Assembly: GCF_963855985.1 (NCBI RefSeq)
Contig: NC_087110.1
Location: forward strand, 12,143,001 to 12,207,000
Origin: Ostrinia nubilalis
Taxonomy: Eukaryota > Arthropoda > Insecta > Lepidoptera > Crambidae
DNA length: 64,000 bases
Reading direction: 5' to 3'
Below, piece after piece: positions 19,401 to 30,727 of the stretch. The notes beneath the pieces are model-generated. The model saw nothing but the letters and a program-made list of their open reading frames with translations, was not told where the DNA came from and ran no database searches. Position 1 is the stretch's first letter. Every line of letters starts with the position of its first letter. The position numbers were made by a program, and so were the translations under genes.

Positions 19401-21420
19401 TCACCTTAGGAGTGTGAAAAGGATAGCATGTCTTGAGGTTCAGATTGAGAATGATTGGATACAGTCTTATATTATTCTGTAAAAAAACTCCCTAGTCGTA
19501 AGTATAAATGCGTACATCACGATATCCGTCTTATTTTAATGTTTTCAGATCTTTTAAACGTACTTCTCGGTTTTTATTTTTATTTTCTTGTGTTTCCAAA
19601 CCCTGTACCTAGAACCCTTAGCAAATTAGTGTTTACTATTCGAATGAGAATGTTCATCTGTTTATTTATTGTTCATCGTTTTAAGTTATATTTTTATTTC
19701 TATTTAAATTATTCGTTTAATAAAATCAGTATTTATTTTAAAAGACTGCCTTTTAGTTTAGTTTTTTATTTATTTTGTCCATTCGTGTCGCAGATGAACG
19801 ATTCTCAGTCGTTATAAAAATAAAAAAATTAAAAACCAAATAATATCATTGAAAGGCTGAGGACGATTTTTAAGATATACAATGTCTTCTTAACAGGGTA
19901 ATTTCATTTACTGTTGCATATTTTTGAATAGTGATGTTGTTATGGATTTTTACTCTTATCTACTTGTAACAAGGTTCACTCTCGTAGGAACAGTCAGCGT
20001 CACTCGAGCGTTTTTTAAACGCCAATCTAACACGTGAATTGACTTAACGCGTTTTAACGCACGCAATTTTAATGTACTCTTAAAATTCTACTTAAAAATT
20101 AATGAACATAACTAAATCTAATAGCTCATTAAAAATCTCTTCCTTTACTCATTATTTTTCTTTTATATTAAACTCGAACAACTTTAATTTATAGGTAAAT
20201 AAATAAAATTACGTAGTTGTTAGAAATGAAAAATTAATGTTTATAGTATTTCACTATTTATTTACATTGTAAATCTGTTTATCACAATTATTAATATATA
20301 AATAGATAAAAAATTAAGTAGGAAGCGAAATGATCTGTTGGTATTGACGAGTTGTAATATAGATTAGGTATTTAAGTGTTATTTCCCGTATAATTTGTAT
20401 ACTTGTTAAGTGTGATTACAATATAATTATAGTATAGATAAATATAGTAACTAAAAATTATATAATAAATAATTATCTAAATGTGTCTGGCTGGGAGATG
20501 ACATTTTAATGAAACGAAATGTTTTAATGAATGATTAATGATAAATTTAATGATAGGTACCTAGCAATGGCCGCTCCCACCGATCGTATGTTAGTGCCAA
20601 CCTAAAGTCCGTTACCCGAAGCCGTTGTTAGGTATTTGAATGTAAAATTGTTGTATTGTAATCGCATTATAGTATGTAATTATTCAAATATTGTCAGATA
20701 GTCTGCGATGCTATTGCTGCTTCAATATACCTTTATTTCTACGTTTATTTCATGAACTAACCTCCATTTTTGTATCATTTTGTAGTGTGTTAGTACATCT
20801 TGTGAAGTCCTATTTAAATTAAAGTAAACAAAACTAAGGCTCATACTACGAAACTACGCTCAAAATTTGATTCTATTTCAGTCAATAGTTTCTGTTCTGT
20901 GAATGGTAAAAAATATTTAAATTCAACCAAGAAAAAATCTCAATCTTCTTGAGCTTAAGTTCAAGACAAAACTCAGAAATACATTTATTTTGAGTTAAGA
21001 TTTCTATTTGAGTGTAGTTTTATAATACGTGTCTAATATTTCCAAATGTTTACATTCCACATAGCAAACTGAAAGCCTTTAAACCTAGATGGCGTTAGTA
21101 AGCCAGTAATGTTGCCATTATAAAAAATATGGTGTCCACAGACAGTTGAAATAATGCCTATATCTTCGTATTACTTATGTTTTGAGCCTATTTTACCCCG
21201 TTTTTGAAAATATATTTACCACTCCTATGGGATTGTAGTATTGTATTTATGTTATTTGTAATGTACCGCAGACTATTGTAAGTGTACGTAATATCTTCCA
21301 CTAGAGCCGTAGTCGCTGTGAACCATTGCATATTAACAATAAATAAATATTATGAAAATTACGGCTTTTATTCATAGCTAAGCTAGCTTTTACCCGCGGT
21401 ATCACCTGCGTAAATTTAGG
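16431..21420. other. homer 3' UTR and downstream AT-rich DNA
   Basis: The 3' UTR must start here; its end is not resolved, since many AATAAA words occur (for example near 21337). ORFs at 18991-19278 (minus) and 19455-19817 (plus) are AT-rich, hydrophobic and featureless, and are not called. One short MITE lies at 16564-16673. Confidence 0.4.
16564..16673. mobile_element. CCCGTATTCACAAA MITE, internally deleted copy
   Basis: Terminal repeats TAATGCCCGTATTCACAAA and ACGGGCATTA. Shares GCTTGCTTAAGTG and ACCCTGTGCGTCCACGCGCA with the copies at 41267-41417 and 43514-43640, in reverse orientation. Confidence 0.75.
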
Positions 21421-21563
21421 CTAAAGCCTGGTCCGTGAGCACATAGAAACCCGTCCAATGACCCCAAGCTACACGCGACAGCAACATAATTACGTGCGAG
21501 CGACAAGGATGGGCAGCTTGGGGCATTGGACGGGATTCTACGTGCTCACGGACCAGGCTTTAG
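21421..21563. mobile_element. Hairpin MITE, CTAAAGCCTGGTCCGTGAGC ends
   Basis: A 143-bp element whose ends CTAAAGCCTGGTCCGTGAGC and GCTCACGGACCAGGCTTTAG are exact complements. The inner arms CCCGTCCAATG and CATTGGACGGG also pair. No ORF. Confidence 0.85.
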
Positions 21564-21633
21564 AATGACTATAGCGCCGGTGTTGCCCTTTCAAAACCTG
21601 GTATAAAAACTATCCTGTTTAGCCTAAGTTTTA

Positions 21634-21782
21634 AAGGGGCTGATTCTACCATCGTCGGATAACTTTTAACTGAAGAATAAACTTGTCATTTTGACATATT
21701 TCCGACACTGAAACTGTCAATCTACCAAACTTATTCTTCAGATAAAAGTTAGGTATACGACGATGGTAAAATCAGCCCTAAA
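21634..21782. mobile_element. Hairpin MITE, GGGCTGATTCTACCATCGTC ends
   Basis: GGGGCTGATTCTACCATCGTCG pairs with CGACGATGGTAAAATCAGCCC. The centre (GAATAAACTTGTCATTTTG, then ACTGAAACTGTCAA) is shared with copies at 41427-41572, 59169-59270 and 61699-61837, whose ends instead read GGGTGGATTCGACCAAA. Confidence 0.8.
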
Positions 21783-21799
21783 TATCTCGCTGCATTATA

Positions 21800-23131
21800 C
21801 ACTCGCGAGCAAAACTATGGAATCACTTACATGAAGTTGTTTCCACGCGAACTTGTGTACTAACGATTTTGTTAGTAACAAAAAAAGTAGCACCATTTTA
21901 AAGATTAAACTTTTATCTTTAAATTGATACCAAATTCATTTAAATCACACCAGTATTTAAAAAGATATCCCGGCTGGTGTGAAGAAGTAACGAAAAAGAC
22001 ATGTATGAACTGTTTGATACGTCGCGAGTTGCGGCCTATTTACCCCCTATAAAAGCACGCGTTTTTATATTTTTGCTTTTACACGTTGATTCATACATAT
22101 CTCCGCTTCTTTTGACACTTTACCTGGGATTCTACACCTTCAGAAGCAGCACAAATCGTTGCACTATTGCAAGAAAGGCTCAGCCAGCGGGCTGTCGCAC
22201 GTCAGCGCCACATAAGCCAGTCCTGGGTTTCGAAAGTTTCAAGACGCTTTCGGGAGACTAGTGGCTTTATCCCGAGACCAAGTTCTGAACAGCGCCGGTG
22301 CACATCGCAGAGGGAAGACCGTTTTTTCATGTCAACCTCTCTATGAAATCGTCATTTGACTGGAATCGATGTCCATCAAGAGCTCAAAAATGTTCGTAAG
22401 ATAGCTGTTAGCAAGTGGACAGTTCGTCTAAGATATAAGCAATAGAATTTGACTCCAAAAAGGCCTGCCACAGGCTCAAAACTGACGGCAGGTCACCGAT
22501 AAGAACCCTTTCAATTTGCTCGTACACATCTCGATGGGAAGGCGAGTAATGGAGGCGAGTTCTGTTCTCCGATGAATGCAAACTGTGTTTGCAGGGTAGC
22601 AGTCGAAGAGGTCGGGTTTATAGGCGGCCTGAGGAGCGATTTGTGCAGTGCTGGTTCGCTGAAACAGTGGCTTATGGGGGTGGCTTGCTCGACTTAACAT
22701 CGAGATGTGTACGAACAAATTGAAAGCGTACTTATCGGTGACCTGCCGTCAGTTTCGAGCTTGTGGCAGGCCTTTTTGGAGTTAAATTCTATTGCTTATG
22801 TCTTAGACAAACTGTCTACTCGCTAATAGCTATCCTACGAACATTTTTGAGCTCTTACTGGACGTCGATTCCAGTCAAATGACGATTTCATAGATAGGTT
22901 GACATGAAAAAACGGTCTTCCCTCTGCGATGTCTTTTTCGTTACTTCTTCACATCAGCCGCGATATCTTTTTAAATACTGGTGTGATTTAAATGAATTTG
23001 GTATCAATTTAAAGATAAACGTTTAATCTTTAAAATAGTGCCACTTTTTTTGTTCCTCACAAACTCGTTAGTACACAAGATCGCGTGGAAACAACTTCAT
23101 GTAAGTGATTCCATACTTTTGCTCGCGAGTG
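21800..23131. mobile_element. Rearranged Tc1-like element (foldback form)
   Basis: Terminal repeats CACTCGCGAGCAAAA and complement are bounded by TA (21798-21799 and 23132-23133). TIRs are about 205 bp. The interior carries decayed Tc1 transposase, but the right side, instead of the rest of the gene, is an inverted copy of about 22310-22510, so the element forms a long interrupted hairpin. Confidence 0.85.
22130..22735 (+). pseudogene. Decayed Tc1-family transposase
   Basis: Frame-broken pieces read like a Tc1 N-terminal helix-turn-helix (around 22160-22250, pieces resembling SQRAVARQ and SQSWVSK), a central piece near 22260-22350, and the catalytic region near 22555-22700 with VLFSDE-like DNA (TTCTGTTCTCCGATGAATGC), RRPEERFVQCW and ETVAYGG. 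Several stops and shifts; the last catalytic acidic residue was not found. Confidence 0.65.
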
Positions 23132-23589
23132 TAGTTCATCAAAATCGGTTTAGTTTTTTTAGTGGTTTTACCGTGAAAAGGTAACGGAAACAGTTACTTT
23201 CACGTTTATAATATTAGTTAGTACGGATTAAGTTTGAACCACCGTGCAACCTTGAAGTTCTAAACTTCAGGCACGCAAAATCATTATTTAGGCAAGTTAG
23301 TTTAATCTTGGAAAATTCATTAAAATGTTTAAATTATGACTACAAACTCCTGTAACTGCCTATTCGTTAGTTTAAATTGCAAGAAAGTTGTCAAGAAGTG
23401 AGGATACTTTACAAAGTGGATAAATGAGTATTTTTACGTGTCTAGCACGAATTCGCAATAAATTACTGCAAATAGGTACTGTGGCAGTATCTTCCATCAC
23501 ATTCACCATAGACCAAAGGCTTATGTGTGTAGTTTCTAAGAAAAAAAAATCATCTAGTTTAATTAGTTCCGTTTTTTGTCACTTTTTCA

Positions 23590-23975
23590 ACCGACTTCAA
23601 AAAAGGAGGAGGTTCTCAATTCGACCCGTATGTTTTTTTTTTTTTTTTTTTTCTATGTTTGTTACGCGATAACTCCGCCAATTATGAACCGATTTGAACA
23701 AATCTTTTTTCGGCGTATAGGTAATACCTCAAGGGTGGTCCCATTTAAATTTAATAATAAAAAAAACAACCCCCAAGGGTGGAAAATTGGGGATGAACTT
23801 TTTTATACGCAATATCTCCGCCGATTATAAACCAATTTGAACGATAATTTTTTTGTTGAATAGGTATTATCAAAAGGGTGGTTTCATGCGAATTTGAAGA
23901 AAATATTTCACCCCCAAGGGTGGAAAATTGGGGATGAACTTTTTTATACGCAATATCTCCGCCGATTATGAACCA
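23590..23975. repeat. Interspersed repeat with three tandem subunits
   Basis: A unit of about 141-144 bp containing TCTCCGCCGATTATGAACCA-like and AGGGTGGAAAATTGGGG words occurs from about 23655, 23797 and 23938. The first is preceded by AAAAAAGGAGGAGGTTCTC and a poly(T) run. Widespread-repeat character; class not established. Confidence 0.65.
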
Positions 23976-24051
23976 ATTTTTTTTGGTCTCAGTGTACTGC
24001 CTACCTTCAGTGGTAACATCAAGGTAATAATTAGTTAACTAAAAAGCAAAC

Positions 24052-24386
24052 AATAAGTAAAATTTTATAAAAAAAAATAAAACCGACTCCAAAAAACCTA
24101 CACTAAAACGTAGAAAAATAATTACTAATTACCTACTTATTTATTAGGACGAATTATTAATATTTATGTAGGTATACCATGATTGATACTTTTGGAGTCG
24201 GTGCAGGCAAACTTTACATGTTTCATAATCTTGGCACCGACTCCAGAAGTATCAATCATGGTATACCTACATAAATATTAATAATTCGTCCTAATAAATA
24301 AGTAGGTAATTAGTAATTATTTTTCTACGTTTTAGTGTAGGTTTTTTGGAGTCGGTTTTATTTTTTTTTATAAAATTTTACTTATT
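24052..24386. repeat. Near-perfect 153-bp inverted repeat with 29-nt spacer
   Basis: Arms 24052-24204 and 24234-24386 are complementary with one mismatch seen by eye (CTTTTGG against CTTCTGG). Even the A9/T9 runs match. The inner ends are GGAGTCGGTGC and GCACCGACTCC. Such perfection implies recent formation or active homogenisation. RNA from either strand would form a long hairpin. Confidence 0.9.
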
Positions 24387-26283
24387 TAGTGTAATTTTTT
24401 TCCAATCAACCTTGTCCCTGTGGCAATCAGTTAAATAACCGTTAACTGTTCGCTCGTTTAGCTAACACCACTGTCTGTTTAAACTTTACTGATTTACTAG
24501 GCTACAGTCAGCAGAAAAGTTAAATTTGAACTAAATGCATATCTGAAAATAATAAGTTCCTAATATTATAGACTATCAGGAAGTGGTCAGGTTCTATTAT
24601 AATTTTGCATTCAACCATTCAACGAATTTTAGATAACTCTATTAATTATTATTTATTCTATGATCTCTATTAATTATTTTATATCTAGGAAAATAAAACT
24701 ATTCAACTATTAATTTAGATAAGTAAAAGTTAAACAACTGAATATCGGCCTAGTTTGTTATAATAATCAGGTAATAAACTAACTAAGCCTACTTATTAAA
24801 TTTTAATCTTGCAAAATGTTTCACGAAAAGATTCTCCATTCCCCAGGGTAATAAGATTTTCCATTTTTGTACCCTGAATATAAACTCCCGAGAGATGCGC
24901 GATTTTTAATTCGACAAAACCCAGTTTTCCGTGTGTGATTGGCAAGCGAAAAAAAGCTATATTAATAGAATAAAGAGTCGATAATTATTTATGAATGAAT
25001 TCCAAACAGAATATATCCAAAAGTTGCCACAAATAAGGGTGAAACGGTCAGCGACAACAACAATCGCAGTTACTACATCGATTTTCAGAGCGCATGTCTG
25101 TAAGCGGCAGTCCCTCGCCGATTTCCGTGGAAGGCGCGCGCGTGCTTTCACGGTTGACCGCACAACCAGTCACCAAATTGTGAATAGAATTATTGTCGAG
25201 TGTTTTTGAGAAGAAACTATCTAATTTACGGGTGAGCATCAATTAGTCGATAAGTCTGTGATAAAAAGCAGATTACAATGGATTGGTTACTCGATTTTTG
25301 ATGGACGCCTGTTATTGGCGACAAAAATGTTTGGTACGCTCAAATATTGGGCTATTTTCTTGATAAGTGCCATTTGTTGTTGAAAAAAACAATAGAATCA
25401 CTCCATTTTATATGTTCTTAACGACACAAAATTTTTGTTTAACATTTAAAATAAGAACCGTTTAAAAATGAAAAATAAGTGAAGGTGTGTGACGGTAAGA
25501 TTTAATAAAATAGAGAGGGTAGGTTCGTAGTCTTTTTGTTTGTCAATGCTGTTCAGTGTTGAGATGAAAACGTTTCGAGTAAATTAGAAGAGTGGAATGA
25601 CCTACATAAAGGACGACAGTCCCAAATTATGTATATCGTTTTATTTACATAATATTGTGACTTGCAAGTACCTACATACGTTAGAGTAAGTACTCTTGCT
25701 TGTTAGACCGTTTACTTTTATGCTTATGCTTTAACTTTGAATAAGCTAACCGAATTGAGAACCTCCTTTTGATGAGGTCGGTTAAAATACCATACAACCT
25801 CAATGCTCAGCAAGATAAAACTACATTTCACTCGACGTAGTAGGTAGTTAGTTTAATGTATGATTATAAAAACTAAATTTTTAGTTACTTTTATATTTAC
25901 ATACTTTTTACGTACTCGCATAAGTAATGTCAGTAATGGTTATATTTACCTACTCTAGTTCTTCCCTCTTATTTTCCCTCTGAACTTGTCCCGCGTCTTA
26001 CCTCGCTTCGCTCGATTCGTTCGAAAATTCGTTTATTGACAGAAAGTTACAATATTCCTGCTGGGATGGGATGTTTTTATCGTATAAATAGATCCTGTTC
26101 CCGTGGGATTCGCCATAATATCCGACATCCACGCAATAAAGCATTGCGTAAACTAGGAGTGGGTAGATACATAAAATAGATGTTACACCTACAACGCGCT
26201 AATGAGTTTTGCTCTTGTAAATAAATTATGACTTTCTGAAAAACTACCTAAGTAAGTAAAGGTTTTCAGCATTTTCAAGGATA
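24387..26283. other. AT-rich interval, with a possible Patj 5' region
   Basis: No ORF of note. A locally GC-rich island sits at about 25070-25170 and is described separately. GAACCTCCTTTTGATGAGGTCGG near 25760 resembles part of the repeat at 23590. Confidence 0.35.
25060..25231 (+). other. Possible noncoding first exon/promoter of the downstream gene
   Basis: A GC-rich island (GCGCGCGTGCTTTCACGG) stands out from AT-rich surroundings and is followed at 25232 by a consensus donor (ACGG|GTGAGC). A start site here would suit the Patj-like gene, whose L27 and first-PDZ exons should lie upstream of 54 kb. There is no transcript evidence, and no TATA or initiator was identified with confidence. Confidence 0.2.
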
Positions 26284-26296
26284 TATCTATCTACCT

Positions 26297-26522
26297 CGTT
26301 CGTTTCAGCCGTATGACGTCCACTGCTGGACAAAGGCCTCCTCAAAGGTTTTCCACAATGAACGGTCCTGCGCTGCCCGCATCTAGGCTCTTCCCGCGAC
26401 CTTCACCAGATCGTCGGTCCACCTAGTAGGAGGCCTGCCCACGCTACTACGTCTTCCAGCCCGTGGTCGCCACTCGAGAACTTTTCTGCCCCAACGGCCA
26501 TCGTCTCTACGAGCTATGTGCC
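26297..26522 (-). mobile_element. RTE LINE 3'-end copy, antisense, 13-bp target duplication
   Basis: TATCTATCTACCT flanks both sides (26284-26296 and 26523-26535). Begins with the complement of the tail and stop region (CGTTTCAGCCGTATGACGTC) and ends at complement of the GRWGRKVLEW codons. A clean truncated insertion. Confidence 0.9.
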
Positions 26523-27292
26523 TATCTATCTACCTATTTTGATGTTTTACCTACTCCTTAGTAAACAAGTCTATAAATTGTTGATGCGTAGGTAATCGAG
26601 AGTCAGATCTAGAGAATATGATGGGTTTTTGAGCATTTTAAAACCCAACTTTTGGCTGTCACCGGAACTTCAAGGTTGTGTACGGATGCCACAGAAAACA
26701 AGGACTTTCCGATTCCTACTGTTCGTAGGTATTCAGGCGAATGTAATTCTTAAACGCAATGGTGAACTTAAATTAATTTTTTACCAGTTTCTAGTGAAGA
26801 ATAAGGCTATCTACTTTCTTTCAGATTTTAGTGATGGCTAGAAATACCTATCCCATTCTCATTACTTTTTGAACACCCCTCGTAGTAGCTTGATGTGACG
26901 TCGCCCGTTCTACATCGTTATATTGTATGTGTTAATTTTGAGACAAATATTATATTTTTTAATGATAAAAATCTACTGAAACATATTTATTACAGTCTCA
27001 GTATTATAAATAAACTTTTTGTAGTGATTCGTATAGTGTACAGTCGTTAATGAGTCAAAAGCACGCGATTTGATCGGTCGCGTCTGGGTCTGGAATCCAG
27101 CCTAGTTTCTGTTATTAGACAAATTGCCTTTTCATTTCAGACAGACTTTTATACTAATTAATTGCGTGAATTGTGACATATTTGATTAATAATGCCATCG
27201 AAAAATAAAAATAAGCGTGTCAATGAACAATTAATTATGTAGCTTCACACTTGACGTGCTATCTAGAAGGATCGAAACCGAATAATTTTATT

Positions 27293-27373
27293 TTAAAGTA
27301 AGTAAGTAAGGTTAGGTGGAAATCCTTGTGGAAGGCCTTTGTCCTGCAGTGGACGTCATTTGGCTGAAACGAC
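27293..27373 (+). mobile_element. Short RTE LINE 3'-end copy
   Basis: GTGGAAATCCTTGTGGAAGG and CAGTGGACGTCATTTGGCTG are the last codons and 3' end of the RTE family. CGAATAATTTTATT occurs before (27279) and after the copy, a likely target duplication. Confidence 0.8.
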
Positions 27374-27539
27374 GAATAATTTTATTCAGTACCAAGAAAA
27401 AAACTTGGAAGTGTTATAAGTCAGAATCTTCAATTAAAGCCTTTATATTTATTGACCTACCAATGCCTCTACCTTAAGCGTAAATATTGAAGGCTTGTAT
27501 AATTTACTTGTACATTAGCAACAAATATTTATTAGGAAA

Positions 27540-27610
27540 AATCGTTCTAACCAATTGAGAATCGAACCCACCCTTTTCCTAAGTCCATAACACAATTCCC
27601 GTCTTATAAA
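27540..27610 (-). mobile_element. tRNA-derived SINE relic
   Basis: GAGAATCGAACCCACCC is the complement of a B box (GGTTCGATTC), followed by a degenerate antisense tRNA-like head. Confidence 0.4.
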
Positions 27611-27887
27611 CAATCCTGAAGTCTGAACTTCAGTTCCTATATTGCTGTCTCTACATTATTCATAGCCTCTACCAATATTTTATCTCCGTCACCCCATTGG
27701 TAATCAAGGCTGGTCCTTCGAAAACTCTATGTTATCGAGGAAAATCCATAACTATGCGACTTTCCCAAGGCTGTTTGTTATTTTCCTCGTCTACCTACAT
27801 GTTCTCGAGAGATTTTCACATAGTCAATCTATATCAGTTATGTAGACTGTAGAGTATAGCTGAAACTTTCTGAAATCGTGTATACCA

Positions 27888-28062
27888 AACTAGCTCTGCT
27901 CGCGGCTTAGCTTACATGAAATTCAGTTACAGGTCACAGATCAATATTAATTATCCTATAAGTTATTCTGATGTGTAAACAATAATACCTACTGTAAAGT
28001 TTCATCATGTTACAAGAAAAAGAAACATACAAACTTTCGTATGTATAATATTAGTAGGATTA
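27888..28062 (-). mobile_element. Interspersed repeat ending in GCGGGTGAAGCC-type motif (diverged)
   Basis: CTAGCTCTGCTCGCGGCTTAG, then AAACAATAATACC and AAGTTTCA, ending TATAATATTAGTAGGAT. Same orientation as 38163-38366 and opposite to 35001-35222 and 62700-62932. Confidence 0.6.
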
Positions 28063-28757
28063 CAAGGTGGAAATTTAATAGGCGATAACTTTTTACAGAT
28101 ACGCTAAGACGCTACGCTAAGTGCCTATGTTTTTGCTGGTTAGAAGAGTGGTTTACCACAATAATCCAGTAGTTGATGTAGATACTAGCATACCTAACCT
28201 TTCGAATCGGCAGTTCGATGTCCTAACCATTGACTTACCTACATACAGCAAGCAATTAACCGTTTATTATCATTAACATCATCAGCCCAGTTCACTGCTA
28301 GAATCAGGTCTTTACCAAGACTAAAGTCTTGTTAAAAGTAGGTTGGTAAATTAATAAAAATATCCAAACAATCCAAGCCACTACCATTAAACTCTTTAAT
28401 AATCTTGTAAGTCCTAATCCTCTATAATTTGTGAAAACTACCGGCAATATACAGCCTTTGATACCAATCCTGTCAAAGTGGGTCGAGCTGTCAAATCTAT
28501 CCCGGGAAAGGGGTCAATCGAAGCTCTAGCTTCGCCAGGAATAAAGTAGTTGTTTGAGATTATCTCCGTATATGTATATTGATGTTCGATAAAGTTCCAA
28601 AACTGTTTTTTTGAATGACTTCCATTTTATTAATACTCGTAGAAGGGTTTGGTAGATTAAACAGTGATTATGAAAATGAAAATTACTTTGATGACATTTT
28701 CTGTGATCTATGTTCCTGTAAATAACAAACAACCCATTTTGAACTTTATTAATATTA
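28063..28757. other. Intergenic or intronic, nothing recognised
   Basis: AT-rich; no coding block or clear repeat. Confidence 0.35.
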
Positions 28758-28850
28758 TTGTGTGTGCCGGTTGTTGGTTCAGTTGTCCTGCAATTGTAAG
28801 GTCGTGGGTTTGAGTCCCAGCAGAGACTGGAATTATTTTTTTTTCTTCTT
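28758..28850 (+). mobile_element. tRNA-derived SINE with poly(T)-like end
   Basis: GGTTCAGTTGTCCTGC (A-box region), GTCGTGGGTTTGAGTCCC (B box) and a following T-rich run. The antisense translation gives the familiar CWDSNPRPYNCRTTEPTT-like shadow of SINE tRNA heads. Confidence 0.65.
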
Positions 28851-28897
28851 TTCATAAGGATTTGTTTTTCTGTAAGTTAATTGTAATTTTATAATTA

Positions 28898-28962
28898 CAA
28901 AGAAAATCCTTAGGAGATGCTTTTGGCCAGCAGTGGACGTCATTTGGCTGAAACGACGCGAC
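28898..28962 (+). mobile_element. Very short RTE LINE tail
   Basis: GCCAGCAGTGGACGTCATTT, GGCTGAAACGACG is the extreme 3' end of the RTE family. TTATAATT lies on both sides and may be the target duplication. Confidence 0.7.
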
Positions 28963-29069
28963 TTATAATTTCGTTGCGGTTAAATGTTACAGACCGTAGA
29001 CGCGTTATAGCAAATGTAAGCAAATAAATATCAATTTGAGAAAACTGTGATAGGTACTTAAATTCATAT

Positions 29070-29270
29070 GTAAGCTAGCGGTCGCCCGCGACTTCGTACG
29101 CGTGGATCCCGTTTTACCGCCTTAGGGGTTGAATTTTGCAAAATCCTGTCTTAGTAAGCACCTACGTTCTAAAAAAAAACCCCATGCAAAATTTGAGACT
29201 TCTAGCACTTGTAGTTTCTGAGATTTCGTGATGAGTGAGTGAGTCAGTCAGTCAATCAGTTAAAGATATA
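29070..29270 (+). repeat. Interspersed repeat (CGACTTCGTACGCGTGGATC family)
   Basis: AAGCTAGCGGTCGCCCGCGA, CTTCGTACGCGTGGATCCCG, and a GTCAGTCAGTCA end at about 29240-29265. A second copy is at 44100-44290. Class unresolved. Confidence 0.65.
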
Positions 29271-29334
29271 TCCCCAAGTCCTAGTTCTGAAACCAAGAGT
29301 GAAAATTGGTGATACGCGTTTTTTAAACGCAGCT

Positions 29335-29380
29335 ACGATCCCGAGTTTGAATCCCACTGGAGCCGAATATAAGCCAATTT
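29335..29380 (+). mobile_element. SINE B-box fragment
   Basis: GATCCCGAGTTTGAATCCCA resembles a pol III B box and flank; too short to classify. Confidence 0.3.
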
Positions 29381-29854
29381 AATACATAATGTTTTTGCAA
29401 TTCTCTCTACACCTATAGGTAGTGCTATATCGTTGACCAATCAGCTGTGGTAACCGTGAAGTTAAACAGATTAGCGCTGTTTGCGTGCTAACGAGCCGGC
29501 GTTAATACGAGTAGCTTGCCGACTGATTGCCGCGGGGAAATTAATGAAATGCAACAAAATTGTCCAGCAAGTAAAGCTGAATAACATTTACACCAAGCTG
29601 TGTATCTATTATCTATCCATTCAAGTAAGAATACGTATATCTGAAGTAATGTGAAGGATTCTGAGCCAGTCCAATTTCTGTTCAAGTCGATATTTGAATC
29701 TAAAAACTTATGTATGATAATAACTTTAATTCAAGTAATTCTTATGAACGTTTTTGAAGTCCTTCGAGATTTAATGTTAAAAGTTGGGCTATCATGAGGT
29801 CCTGGCTTTGATTTCCATGTTGTTTGATCAAACAAGGATTTTCAGTAGTCTGTC

Positions 29855-30045
29855 CAATGAGGGTTTTCGCGATCGAAAAATCCGCCAGATGGCAATACGT
29901 AGACGCGAGGTCCAAATGCTGCATGATTGGTGGATTTTGAATTATCTGTCAATGTCATGTCAAAAATAACCAATCATGCAGCATTTGGACCTCGCGTCTA
30001 CGTATTGCCATCTGGCGGATTTTTCAATCGCGAAAACCCTCATTG
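29855..30045. mobile_element. Hairpin MITE, CAATGAGGGTTTTCGCGATC ends
   Basis: CAATGAGGGTTTTCGCGATC pairs with ATCGCGAAAACCCTCATTG (one-base difference). Arms of about 75 bp include GCCAGATGGCAATACGTAGA and its complement; a short loop separates them. It spans an apparent 61-codon ORF, which is not coding. Confidence 0.85.
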
Positions 30046-30375
30046 ATCCTGATCTACCCTGGTGTCGTGACGTTAGTTCTTTCAACCCATAAGAATTAAA
30101 TGTCAATTTATGATTCAAACGTCTAATTGCAATGTGATGTGATGTGAATTCTCCTACATAATAATTTCCGTGTCGAGTGTCGCATCGTTCATGTCCCTAT
30201 TAAAAATGCCATGGAATTTCCAATTGCCTAGGAATTATAACTCACTTATACGTGAAACAACTGGTAATTATTTCAAATAAGAGGTTCGGTTTGATTTGAC
30301 TCGGCGTATAGCATCGATTAAAGGTGCCCTATTATTTTAATCGATTAGGTATAGCTATAAAGTCATCGATATACA

Positions 30376-30721
30376 CAGTCAGCGTCAAATAGTTCGTGAC
30401 ACCCAAAGTAGCCAAAAAGTTCACAACACGTCTTTGTTACAATGAGGGCTATCGTTTTTATACTTAACAGTTGGCACCCCTGGCGATTGACAGGACCTTA
30501 CTCTACAGTGGCGCCATCTTGATGAGGGCAAATGCGATAGTCCTCCTACCACTTTAGCGCTCACCAGTTGGCGCCACTGTCTTCGCTACTAGCAAGTGAC
30601 AGGACCTTACTCTACAGTGGCGCCAACTGGTGAGCGCTAAAACGATAGCCCTCATTGGAATAAGGTTGTGCTGTCAACTTTTTGACCACTTTGGGTGTTA
30701 CGAACTATTTGATGCTGACTG
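30376..30721. mobile_element. TIR element CAGTCAGCGTCAAATAG, carrying a nested MITE
   Basis: CAGTCAGCGTCAAATAGTTC pairs with GAACTATTTGATGCTGACTG (one mismatch). Inside, CAAAAAGTTCACAACACGTC and ATAAGGTTGTGCTGTCAACT are subterminal. The related element at 40054-40146 lacks the nested insert. Confidence 0.85.
30444..30653. mobile_element. Nested hairpin MITE (GAGGGCTATCGTTTT ends)
   Basis: GAGGGCTATCGTTTT and AAACGATAGCCCTC are terminal complements, with AT on both sides. Internally, a block with GACAGGACCTTACTCTACAG, TGGCGCCA occurs twice in tandem. Comparison with the empty relative at 40054 (ACAATTGG) gives the insertion site exactly. Confidence 0.85.
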
Positions 30722-30727
30722 TACCAC

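Noticed and set aside
19455..19817. 120-codon + ORF rich in F, Y, L
   Set aside because: AT-rich translation with no domain or similarity recognised; typical chance ORF of T-rich sequence.
23424..23830. Two overlapping + ORFs across a poly(T) run
   Set aside because: Poly-Phe from the T tract and repeat sequence; no gene features.
28526..28855. 109-codon antisense ORF with CWDSNPRPYNCRTTEPTT
   Set aside because: This peptide is the well-known shadow of tRNA-derived SINE heads.
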